Source: Actinocorallia sp. API 0066
Lineage (GTDB): Bacteria > Actinomycetota > Actinomycetes > Streptosporangiales > Streptosporangiaceae
Direction of reading: 5' to 3'
Assembly (NCBI RefSeq): GCF_020991275.1
Contig: NZ_JAJLQY010000016.1
Span: forward strand, 105,022 to 169,021
DNA length: 64,000 nucleotides
Shown: positions 17,288-24,963 of the stretch, one piece after another
How the letters are laid out: every line of letters starts with the position of its first letter
Position numbering within the stretch: position 1 is the stretch's first letter
Notes under the pieces: generated by a model
Seen by the model: only the letters and a program-made list of their open reading frames with translations
What the model was told of the DNA's origin: nothing
Databases searched by the model: none
Position numbers and translations under genes: made by a program

Positions 17288-17535
17288 TGACTCAGAGCGC
17301 CGTCGATTTCATCATCGACTACCTCCTGGCCAAGCGGCCCGACCTGACGTCGATCGACCTCGACCTCGACCTCATCGAGAACCGGATCCTCGACTCGCTC
17401 GGCTTCGTCAACTTCCTCTACGTCGTCGAGGAGCACACCGGGACCGAGATCTCCCTCGACGACGTCACCCCCGAGGACTTCCGCACCGTCCGCTCGATCG
17501 CGAAGAGGTTCTTTGATGGCGCGGACGTCGGCTGA
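17287..17535 (+). CDS. Acyl carrier protein 2 (aminoacyl carrier)
   Basis: An 82-residue carrier protein with the phosphopantetheine serine in ILDSLGFVNFLYVVEEHTG. Its start overlaps the upstream stop by one base (TGATG), and its 3' end overlaps the amino acid:carrier ligase gene by 20 bases. It differs from carrier protein 1 in its more aromatic helix II region. Carrier proteins encoded beside seryl-tRNA-synthetase-like ligases are the known acceptors of those ligases, so this one probably holds an amino acid thioester. Confidence 0.9.
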   Translation: MTQSAVDFIIDYLLAKRPDLTSIDLDLDLIENRILDSLGFVNFLYVVEEHTGTEISLDDVTPEDFRTVRSIAKRFFDGADVG

Positions 17536-18355
17536 CCCCGCGGCGCGGGCCACCGGAGGGCTGGCGACCCTCGGCCCGGACGCCGTCGCGCTGCGCACCG
17601 CGCTGGAGGGCATGTTCACGTCCTGGGCCGCCGACTGCGGGGCCGAGGCCCGGCTGTACCCGCCGCTCATGCGGGTCGCGGACCTGCACCGGATCGACTA
17701 CTTCCAGAACTTCCCGCACCTGGCCATCGCGGGCTCCGGCCTGCGCGCGGAGGCGCTGAAGACCCAGGGGCGGGAACCGGCCGTCGCCGCCGCCGACCTG
17801 GAGGACGCCGCCTACGCGCTCCCGTCCGCCGCCTGCTACAACATCTACTTCGACCGCGCGGGCACCGTGCTCGGAGACGAGCCGGAGAAGGTGACGACCG
17901 TCGCGACGTGCTTCCGGCGCGAGGACCACTACGACGGGCTGCGGCGGCTGCTCGGGTTCTCCATGCGGGAGATCGTCTGCGTCGGCTCGCGGGACGCCGT
18001 CCTGGACCACCTCGGGTCGTTCAAGAAGCAGCTCATCGCCTACTTCGCCGACATCGGTCTGCCCATCGAGGTGGAGAAGGCGAGCGACCCGTTCTTCGAC
18101 GCGGACGGGGCGCGGGCCCTCATGTCGCAGCTCTTCCCCACCAAGGAGGAGTTCGTCTTCGACGGGTCCCTGGCGATCGCGTCCGTCAACTTCCACCGGA
18201 ACTTCTTCGGTGAGCGCTGCGACATCCGCCTCCCCGACGGTTCGCCCGCCTTCTCCGGGTGTGTCGCCTTCGGGATCGAGCGGTGGCTGAGCGCGTTGAC
18301 AACGCAGTTCGACCTCGACCCGGCCGACCTGCGCACCCATGTCGCCCGCCCCTGA
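17516..18355 (+). CDS. Amino acid:[carrier protein] ligase (class II aaRS-like)
   Basis: A 279-residue homologue of the catalytic core of seryl-tRNA synthetase without a tRNA-binding arm. Motif 2 (TCFRREDHYDGLRRLLGFSM) and motif 3 (FGIERWLSAL) are clear. The three zinc ligands known from Bradyrhizobium aa:CP ligases are matched by Cys107 (AACYNIYF), Glu152 (MREIVCVG) and Cys249 (FSGCVAFGIERW). Characterised relatives activate glycine or alanine and attach it to a partner carrier protein; the adjacent carrier protein 2 is the obvious acceptor. ATG 17516 has GAAGAGG upstream. Substrate choice needs testing. Confidence 0.85.
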   Translation: MARTSADPAARATGGLATLGPDAVALRTALEGMFTSWAADCGAEARLYPPLMRVADLHRIDYFQNFPHLAIAGSGLRAEALKTQGREPAVAAADLEDAAYALPSAACYNIYFDRAGTVLGDEPEKVTTVATCFRREDHYDGLRRLLGFSMREIVCVGSRDAVLDHLGSFKKQLIAYFADIGLPIEVEKASDPFFDADGARALMSQLFPTKEEFVFDGSLAIASVNFHRNFFGERCDIRLPDGSPAFSGCVAFGIERWLSALTTQFDLDPADLRTHVARP

Positions 18356-19349
18356 CCGGCTCCCCGTCCTGCGGCTCGCGGTCGCCGACCAGTCCGTCGA
18401 GGTCTGGCTCGGCGCCCCGCCGCACTACCGCCCCGCCCCGGCCGTCCCCCAGGCCGCCCCGGCCCCGGACGACCGGGGCGGTCCGCCCGCCCGCGCGCCG
18501 TCGCCCCGCGCCGTCCACGGGCCCGTCCTGGACGACGGGTCCGCGCTGAACCGGGGGCTCGCGCTGGACTACGGGTCCGCGCTCGACCACCTGTTCGTGC
18601 ACGGCAGGGCCGTGCACCCGGGTGGGCGGGCGGTACGGACGCGGAGGGGGGAGGAGCTCGCCGCTCCGCCCTGCGTCGCGGAGCTGGCGGAGGCCGGGGG
18701 GATCGGGGGCGCCGGGGCGTGGTGGGAGCTGCTGCCACGCGAGGAGGTGCGGCGGCTCGCGCGGGTCGCCGACCCGGAGGCCAGGGCGCGGGCCGCGCTG
18801 GCGCACGCCGTCGTCAGGCTGCTGCTCGGCGAGCGGCTCGGCGCGCCGCCCGAGACGCTGCGGTTCGCCAGGACGGCGGGCGGCAGGCCGTTCCTCCCGG
18901 ACGCCGCGTGGGACTTCAGCCTGTCCTCCACGCCGGGGCTCGTCTGCGTCGCGCTGGTGCGGGGCGGCCGGGTCGGCGTGGACGTGCAGCGGTTCCGGAA
19001 GGTGTCCAAGGCCGACCGCATCGCCGAACGGCTGTTCAGCGAGCAGGACCGCAAGACGCTCGCCGGAGCGGCCGGACAGGAACGCGTCGCCGCGTGGTTC
19101 GCCGCCTGGACGCGGGTCGAGGCGCGCGTCAAGGCCGCGGGGACCGGGCTGTTCGGCCCGCCCCCACCGCCCGCCCCGACCGCGCGGCTCCCCGTGCCGC
19201 CGGGCTACGCGGGCAGCATCGCAGTCCGCCCAGCCGCTCCCGTCTCACGGGCACAGCCCGGGGGCGCCCCGACGAAGTCGGGCTCGCAAAGCGCCCTCGG
19301 GCCCAAACGAACACAGGCTGGGGATGAGGGAGAGGCGTTGGATGAGTGA
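18339..19349 (+). CDS. 4'-phosphopantetheinyl transferase, Sfp type
   Basis: A 336-residue protein. Residues about 160-275 hold the Sfp-type core: RFARTAGGRPFL, WDFSLSSTPGLVCVAL, GVDVQRF with the magnesium-binding Asp, and WTRVEARVKAAG with the second metal site. The N-terminal 130 residues and the last 60 are Pro/Ala/Gly-rich and look poorly structured. It would convert the two apo carrier proteins to holo form with CoA. The gene overlaps the ligase by 17 bases and the GMC oxidoreductase by 8, so it is part of the same operon. Confidence 0.85.
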   Translation: MSPAPDRLPVLRLAVADQSVEVWLGAPPHYRPAPAVPQAAPAPDDRGGPPARAPSPRAVHGPVLDDGSALNRGLALDYGSALDHLFVHGRAVHPGGRAVRTRRGEELAAPPCVAELAEAGGIGGAGAWWELLPREEVRRLARVADPEARARAALAHAVVRLLLGERLGAPPETLRFARTAGGRPFLPDAAWDFSLSSTPGLVCVALVRGGRVGVDVQRFRKVSKADRIAERLFSEQDRKTLAGAAGQERVAAWFAAWTRVEARVKAAGTGLFGPPPPPAPTARLPVPPGYAGSIAVRPAAPVSRAQPGGAPTKSGSQSALGPKRTQAGDEGEALDE

Positions 19350-20733
19350 CTTTGTGGTGGTCGGGGCGGGTACGGCGGGGTGTGTGGTGGCGGCGGGGTT
19401 GAGCGCGGCCGGGGCGAGCGTCACGCTGCTGGAGGCCGGGCCGCCCGACCGGCGGCCCGAGGTGCGGGTGCCCGCCGCGTTCCCCCGGCTCTTCGGAAGC
19501 GAGTACGACTGGGCGCACGAGACCGTGCCGCAGCCGGGGCTCGACGGGCGGGCGCTGTACTGGCCGCGCGGGCGCACGCTCGGCGGGTCGTCGGCCGTCA
19601 ACGCGCAGATCTGGACGCGCGGGCACCACGCCGACTACGACGACTGGGACATTCCCGGCTGGACGCACAAGGAGCTGGCGCCGCTGTTCGAGCGGGCCGA
19701 GCGGGCGGTGCGGATCGGGCCGCTGCGCACCCCGCACCCCAGCACCGCCGACTTCCTCGCGGCGTGCGCCGACTCGGGCCTTCCGCCGCTCGCGGACGGT
19801 GAGGGGTACGGGGCCGTCCAGGTGACCCAGGACCGGGGGCGGCGCTGGTCGAGCGCTGACGCGTACCTGCGGCCCGCCTTGGAGCGGCCGGGACTGACCG
19901 TCGTCACCGGGGCCGAGGCCGAGTGGGTCGTGCTGGAGGGCGGGCGCGCCGTCGGCGTCGCCTACCGGGACTCGGGCGGCGCGGCGCGGGTGGCGCGGGC
20001 TTCGCGTGAGGTGGTGCTCGCGGCGGGCGCGATCGGAAGCCCCGCGCTGCTGCTGCGGTCGGGGTTCGGCGACCCCGCCGAGGGGGCGGCGTTCCCGCTG
20101 CCCGACGTCGGACGGAACCTCCAGGACCACCTGATGGCGCCGCTCGTGTTCGACGCGGGGGAGCGGGCGGAGCGGGTACGGCCGTCCTCGAACAACGCGG
20201 AGGCACTGGCCTTCCTTCGGACGCCGGGAGCCGACGCGCCCGACATCGAGTTCCTGTGGATGCCGGTGCCGTTCCTTGACCACGGGCGCGGCACGCTCGG
20301 CACAGGCTGCACGCTCGGCGTTGTGCTGCTGCGGCCGGAGAGCCGGGGGCGGATCACGCTGGACGACGGGCGTCCGGTGATCGACCCCGGATACCTGTCC
20401 GCGCCCGCTGACGTCGCCGCGCTGACGGCCGGGGTGGAGGCCGCGCACAGGCTGCTCGCGCGGCTCGCGGACTGGACGGGCGCGCCGCTGACGCCCGTCG
20501 CCGCCTCGTCCTCGCCCGCCGCGCTGCGGGCCTCGGCGCAGACGCTCTACCACCCCGTCGGGACCTGCCGGATCGGCTCCGTCGTCGACGAACGGCTGCG
20601 GGTGCGGGGGGCGGCGGGGCTGCGCGTCGCCGACGTGTCGGTCTGCCCGCTCATCCCGCGCGCGCACACGCAGGCCGCCGCTTACGTCATCGGTGAGCGA
20701 GCGGTTGACCTGATCCTTGAGGAGGGGCCATGA
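19342..20733 (+). CDS. GMC-family FAD oxidoreductase
   Basis: A 463-residue GMC oxidoreductase. The FAD-binding fingerprint VVGAGTAGCVVAAGLSAAG is at the N-terminus, and GGSSAVNAQIWTRGH is the GMC signature 1. ASREVVLAAGAIGSPALLL is signature 2, and the C-terminal active-site region is TLYHPVGTCRIG with the catalytic His. Such enzymes oxidise alcohols or related groups. ATG 19342 is preceded by GGGAGAGG. It overlaps the aminotransferase gene by ATGA, suggesting alcohol oxidation followed by amination. Confidence 0.85.
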   Translation: MSDFVVVGAGTAGCVVAAGLSAAGASVTLLEAGPPDRRPEVRVPAAFPRLFGSEYDWAHETVPQPGLDGRALYWPRGRTLGGSSAVNAQIWTRGHHADYDDWDIPGWTHKELAPLFERAERAVRIGPLRTPHPSTADFLAACADSGLPPLADGEGYGAVQVTQDRGRRWSSADAYLRPALERPGLTVVTGAEAEWVVLEGGRAVGVAYRDSGGAARVARASREVVLAAGAIGSPALLLRSGFGDPAEGAAFPLPDVGRNLQDHLMAPLVFDAGERAERVRPSSNNAEALAFLRTPGADAPDIEFLWMPVPFLDHGRGTLGTGCTLGVVLLRPESRGRITLDDGRPVIDPGYLSAPADVAALTAGVEAAHRLLARLADWTGAPLTPVAASSSPAALRASAQTLYHPVGTCRIGSVVDERLRVRGAAGLRVADVSVCPLIPRAHTQAAAYVIGERAVDLILEEGP

Positions 20734-21947
20734 CCGACCGGGACGACGTGCTCAAACTGTACGAAAGGCATATCAGTACCGGGGCGGCGCGGATGGCCGC
20801 GCAGGTCGGGCTGCCCGTGGAGGCGCGCGCGGAGGGGGCGACGGTCTGGGACACCTCGGGTCGGGCTTATCTGGACTGCGGGGGGTACGGGGTTTTTCTG
20901 ACGGGGCACCGGCATCCGGCGATCGTCGCCGCTCTGCACGCGCAGTTGGACCGGATGCCGCTTTCCACCCGGACGTTCCTTTCGACGGATCTGGCGATCG
21001 CGGCTTCCCGGCTGGCGGCGGTGGCTCCGGCCGGGTTGGAGCGGGTCTACTTCGCCTCGTCCGGGGCGGAGGCCGTCGAGACGGCGTTGAAGCTGGCGCG
21101 GGCCTCGGGGCGGCGCCGGATCATCTCGATGGGCGGGGGGTTCCACGGGAAGACGCTCGGGGCGCTGACCGTGACGGATCGGCCCGTCTACCGTCAACCT
21201 TTCCGGCCGCTGCTTCCGGACGCCGTCACGGTGCCGTTCGGTGACGTGGAGGCTTTGCGTTCGGCTCTTGCGGCCGATCCCGCGAAGGCTGCCGTCATCG
21301 TGGAGCCGATCCAGGGCGAGTCGGGCGTGCGGATTCCGCCGGACGGGTACCTGGCCGCCGTCGCGGAAGCCTGCCGCGCCCACGACGCCTACCTCATCGT
21401 GGACGAGATCCAGACCGGGATGGGCCGGACGGGTTCGTCCTGGTGGGCCTGCGACCGGGAGGCCGTCGTGCCGGACCTCCTGCTGGCGGGGAAGAGCCTG
21501 GGCGGCGGGTGTGTGCCCGTCTCGGCCGTCATCGGCACCCCGGACGCCTTCCGCCCCCTGGACCGCAACCCCCGCCTGCACAGCTCCACCTTCGGCGGCA
21601 ACCCCCTGGCCGTCACCGCCGTCACCGCCACCATCGACACCATCATCCAGGAGTCCCTCATCCCCAAGGCCACCACCTTGGGCGAAACCCTCCTGGCGGC
21701 CCTCACCTCCGTCCCCCGCCCCCCAACCGTCGAGGACATCCGAGGCCGCGGCCTCCTCCTCGCCATCGAATGCACCACCCCCGCCGCCGCCCACACCCTC
21801 TCCGCCACCCTCCTCACCACCGGCGTCCTCACCGCCCCACCCCTCTCCGCCGACCGCGTCGTCCGCCTCAGCCCCCCCGCCACCCTCACCCCCACCCAAA
21901 CCACCACCCTCACCACAGCCCTCACCACAGCCCTCCAATCCCCCTAA
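20730..21947 (+). CDS. Class III PLP-dependent aminotransferase
   Basis: A 405-residue aminotransferase. Visible: YFASSGAEAVETALKLAR, GGFHGKTLGALTVT, IVEPIQGESGVRIPP, the cofactor-binding Asp in LIVDEIQTGMGRTG, and the PLP lysine in LLLAGKSLGGG. It is close to the ornithine/acetylornithine aminotransferase group. As last gene of the operon it could supply an amine unit or aminate the aldehyde made by the GMC enzyme. From about 21700 the 3' third becomes strikingly C-rich and low in G, with ACC/CCC codon runs, unlike the rest of the gene. Confidence 0.85.
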   Translation: MTDRDDVLKLYERHISTGAARMAAQVGLPVEARAEGATVWDTSGRAYLDCGGYGVFLTGHRHPAIVAALHAQLDRMPLSTRTFLSTDLAIAASRLAAVAPAGLERVYFASSGAEAVETALKLARASGRRRIISMGGGFHGKTLGALTVTDRPVYRQPFRPLLPDAVTVPFGDVEALRSALAADPAKAAVIVEPIQGESGVRIPPDGYLAAVAEACRAHDAYLIVDEIQTGMGRTGSSWWACDREAVVPDLLLAGKSLGGGCVPVSAVIGTPDAFRPLDRNPRLHSSTFGGNPLAVTAVTATIDTIIQESLIPKATTLGETLLAALTSVPRPPTVEDIRGRGLLLAIECTTPAAAHTLSATLLTTGVLTAPPLSADRVVRLSPPATLTPTQTTTLTTALTTALQSP

Positions 21948-21981
21948 CCACCCCCACCCCACCCCACGACGACCACACACC

Positions 21982-22140
21982 CGTCCCAGTCCCGCCCACC
22001 CAACACCAGTCCCGTTTCCGCCCACCTAGCGTCAGCCCGGTCCCGCCCACCTAGCGTCAGTCCCGGTTCCGCCCACCCAACGTCAGTCCCAGTTCCGCCC
22101 ACCTAGCGTCCGCCCGGTTCCGTCCACCTAGGGTCGGGCG
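21982..22140. repeat. Six tandem copies of a 25-26-bp unit
   Basis: Units beginning CGCCCAC(C) start at 21993, 22019, 22044, 22070, 22096 and 22121. The consensus continues as CACCTAGCGTCAGTCCCGGTT. They fill the gap between two convergent genes; no hairpin terminator is obvious here, so the array may have a transcription-end or structural role. Confidence 0.8.
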
Positions 22141-22144
22141 GGGC

Positions 22145-23179
22145 TCAGGGAAGGTCGCGGAAGACGCCCGAGGCGGGCCCGACCGTGCCTGTGGCGAGGA
22201 CCGGGCCGCCAGCGGGCGCGGCCAGGGAGGACAGATGGCCGCCCGACGGGGTGCGCGTCCAGCGCCCCACCGGGTCACGGTGGGCCAGTGCCGAGTCGTC
22301 GCCGTTGACGTCGGTGGAGCCCAGGAACCAGTGGCCGCCCCTGCCGTCCGGCACGGGCGCCGCGTCGCGGAGCAGACGCCCCGCCTTGGCGGAGATGTCC
22401 TCGAACCGCCAGCCGGAACCGGTGTCGAAGACGAGGAACGACGAGACGCCGATCTCACCGGTGACCCACACCCCGGACGTGTCCGCGCTGACGCCGGTGA
22501 GCCGCGGACCGTCCGAGGGGGAGCCGTCGGACGGCGTCTTCGGGAGCACGTCCGAGAGGTCGATCCGGCTCCAGCGCCCGCCGTCGAACCGATGGACCGC
22601 CGCACCGTCAACGGCCCACACCTCGGCGGGCGAGCGGGCAGCGACCCGGAAGGCATGGAACGGCACACTCCGCTCCGCCCACGCCGCCCCGTCGAAGTGC
22701 CAGGCCCGGCGATCGCCGAACACCCACACGTCGTCGGCCGCGAGCGCGGCGATCCGCCCGGCGTCGCCGGGCAGCCGCCGGACCGTCGTCCAGCCGCGCC
22801 CGTCCCAGCGCAGCACCGAGACCTCGCGGCCCTCCTCGTCGCCGAAGGTCACCCAGACGTCGGCGGGCGACGACGCGGCGGCGGCGGACACCTGCCCGTC
22901 CCCGACCGGCAGGTCGTGTTCCGCCCACCCCGCGCCGTCCCAGTGGAACGCCGTCGGCCGGTGCGGGCCGTCGGCCAGCGGCAGCCGAGCCCTGAGGGAG
23001 GCGGGCTCCCAGCCGAACGCCCAGGCGTTGTGCGGCCCCGTCGCCAGGACCTCCCCGTGCGCCAGCGACGGCTGGCGGGACACCAGGCGCCAGCGGTCAT
23101 TGCCGTCGGCCCAGCGCGCCCCGGCGAGGTACAGCGCGGTGGCGCCCGCCACGGCCGCGGCGACGAGTTCGCGGAACAC
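22145..23179 (-). CDS. Membrane-anchored protein with propeller-like W/DG repeats
   Basis: A 344-residue protein. A hydrophobic N-terminal segment (LVAAAVAGATALYLAG) acts as a signal anchor. The remainder contains about six blocks of the form W-x-F/W-D-G-x-x-W separated by DVWV or EVWAV strands (for example DVWVFGDRRAWHFDGAAW), suggesting a beta-propeller exposed outside the cell. No enzymatic motif is seen. It starts at GTG 23179. It runs convergent to the aminotransferase and is not obviously part of that operon. Confidence 0.6.
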   Translation of the reverse strand: MFRELVAAAVAGATALYLAGARWADGNDRWRLVSRQPSLAHGEVLATGPHNAWAFGWEPASLRARLPLADGPHRPTAFHWDGAGWAEHDLPVGDGQVSAAAASSPADVWVTFGDEEGREVSVLRWDGRGWTTVRRLPGDAGRIAALAADDVWVFGDRRAWHFDGAAWAERSVPFHAFRVAARSPAEVWAVDGAAVHRFDGGRWSRIDLSDVLPKTPSDGSPSDGPRLTGVSADTSGVWVTGEIGVSSFLVFDTGSGWRFEDISAKAGRLLRDAAPVPDGRGGHWFLGSTDVNGDDSALAHRDPVGRWTRTPSGGHLSSLAAPAGGPVLATGTVGPASGVFRDLP

Positions 23180-23227
23180 GTCAAGCAGGCTAGAGGGTGC
23201 CTCGCCGGGACGCCTGGGTTGATGGGG

Positions 23228-23710
23228 TCAGCCGGGTGGGGTGTGCCGCATGACGACACGCGGCCCGAAGGTGTGCAGCCCCTCGTCTCTCTCGGTTTGC
23301 CAGCGGGACCGCAGTTCGGAGCCCCATTCCGTTTCGGGAAGCGGACGGAAGCCGTGCCGCCCGTACCAGGGCGCGTTCCACGGAACATCCCGGAAGGTGA
23401 TGAGTGTGAGATCGGGCCCCGCGACGTCCAGCGCCGCCTCCAGGAGTCGCGCCCCCAGGCCCTGGCCGGTGCGCGAAGCGCGCACCGAGATCTGCTCGAG
23501 GAACGGCAGCCCGTCCACCTCCCCGACCAGCGCGAACCCGACCGGCGGATCCCCCACCACAAGAACCTCAGCCCCCACCCCCGCCTGCTCCACCACCGTA
23601 GGCCCCTCCCCGAACACCATCCCCAACCGAGCGAACAACCTGTCCGAACTCCTCTCGATCTCCCCCAGAACCCGCAAGTCCCCCACCCACCCCCGCCGAA
23701 CCGACCCCAT
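23228..23710 (-). CDS. GNAT-family N-acetyltransferase
   Basis: A 160-residue GNAT protein. The acetyl-CoA-binding motif A is ISVRASRTGQGLGARLLEAA (Q/RxxGxG/A form). Motif B lies around ITFRDVPWNAPWYGRHGFRP, with the typical Tyr-Gly-xx-Gly-Phe end. The start is put at ATG 23710 because the fold begins directly after it (VRRGWVGDLRVLGEIE). A much longer open frame upstream is an artefact of C-rich DNA. Substrate unknown. Confidence 0.75.
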   Translation of the reverse strand: MGSVRRGWVGDLRVLGEIERSSDRLFARLGMVFGEGPTVVEQAGVGAEVLVVGDPPVGFALVGEVDGLPFLEQISVRASRTGQGLGARLLEAALDVAGPDLTLITFRDVPWNAPWYGRHGFRPLPETEWGSELRSRWQTERDEGLHTFGPRVVMRHTPPG

Positions 23711-23925
23711 CCCCACCACACCCTTTTCCCGTCCCACTTCCCACCCCACCCTGCCACCCCCGCCCCCCACAACGCCACCGATTAATCCCCGACCCCACCC
23801 CTCCCCGCCGCCGATGACCGAACCGCGTGGTTCTTCCCGGCATGCGACGGTTGACGGTGTCCGTTGTGGGCGTCCGCGCGGGTCGCGTCGAGGCGGCGGG
23901 TGGGTGGTCGTTCTTGGGCGGTGGG
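23711..23925. other. C-rich non-coding gap
   Basis: This roughly 215-base stretch is rich in CCCCACC-type runs on the plus strand and then turns G-rich into the iron transporter gene. Open frames crossing it have no family resemblance. It contains no hairpin I can defend. Confidence 0.5.
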
Positions 23926-24963
23926 TCAGGTGGGGAGCCAGGTGTGGGTGGGGCCTTTGATGTGGATGGGGGTGGTGGTGCCGATGGGGAGGGGGTGGGG
24001 GCCCTGGACCTGGGCCTGGGTCTGGGTGCCGTCGGAGAGGCGGAGGGTGAGGAGGGTGTGGGGGCCGTAGAAGTCGAGGGACTCGACGAGGGCCTTGGCG
24101 GGAGCGTGGGAGGAGGGGCCGGGTCCGGGGTGGATCTGCTCGGGGCGGATCATCAGGAGGGCGGTGACGGTGCCCGGCGGGGCCGAGGGAACTTCGACGG
24201 TGCCCAGGGCGGTGTCGGCGCGGCCGTCCCGCAGGGTCGCCTCGATGAGCGTCGCCTCGCCCAGGAACGTCGCGATCCACGGGTCGGCGGGGGCCCGGTA
24301 GACGTCGGCGGGCGGGCCGAACTGGAGGACGCGGCCCGCCCGCATGACGGCGATCGCGTCGGCCATGGACAGCGCCTCGGCCTGGTCGTGCGTGACGAGC
24401 ACGCCGGTCGCGTCCGCCGCGCGCAGGGCGGCCCGGACGTCGCGGCGCAGGTCGGTGCGCAGCCCGGCGTCCAGCGCGCTGAACGGCTCGTCCAGCAGCA
24501 CGAGTGACGGACGCGGCGCCAGCGCGCGCGCTAGGGCGACGCGCTGCTGTTGCCCGCCGGACAGCTGGTGCGGCATCCGGTCGCCGTATCCGGCGAGCCC
24601 GACCATCTCCAGCACCTCCGCCACCCGCGACGTGCGGCGCTCGGCCCGGCCCAGCCCGTACGCGACGTTCCCGCGCACCGAGAGGTGCGGGAACAGCGCG
24701 CCCTCCTGCGGCACGATCGCGATCCGGCGGCGGTGCGGCGGCGTGTGCGACGTCCCCGACGCGACGACCTCGCCGTCGATCGTGATGACGCCGGAGTCCG
24801 GCCGCTCGAAGCCCGCGACGCAGCGCAGCAGCGTCGTCTTGCCGCATCCGGACGGCCCGAGGACGGCGAGCAGCGTGCCGTTCGGGACGGTCAGGTCGAC
24901 GGCGTCCAGCGCGGTGACGGGGCCGAAGCCCTTGGCGAGAGCGGTGATCTCCAGCCGGCTCAT
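23926..24963 (-). CDS. fbpC: Iron(III) ABC transporter ATP-binding protein
   Basis: A 345-residue ABC ATPase of the FbpC/PotA group. Walker A is GPSGCGKTTLLR (about residue 37), the Q-loop is VPQEGALFPHLSV, the signature is LSGGQQQRVALARAL, Walker B is LVLLDEPFSALD, and the H-loop is VTHDQAEALSMAD. A C-terminal TOBE-like extension follows. ATG 24963 overlaps the permease stop by ATGA. It energises ferric iron import with the two upstream genes. Confidence 0.9.
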   Translation of the reverse strand: MSRLEITALAKGFGPVTALDAVDLTVPNGTLLAVLGPSGCGKTTLLRCVAGFERPDSGVITIDGEVVASGTSHTPPHRRRIAIVPQEGALFPHLSVRGNVAYGLGRAERRTSRVAEVLEMVGLAGYGDRMPHQLSGGQQQRVALARALAPRPSLVLLDEPFSALDAGLRTDLRRDVRAALRAADATGVLVTHDQAEALSMADAIAVMRAGRVLQFGPPADVYRAPADPWIATFLGEATLIEATLRDGRADTALGTVEVPSAPPGTVTALLMIRPEQIHPGPGPSSHAPAKALVESLDFYGPHTLLTLRLSDGTQTQAQVQGPHPLPIGTTTPIHIKGPTHTWLPT

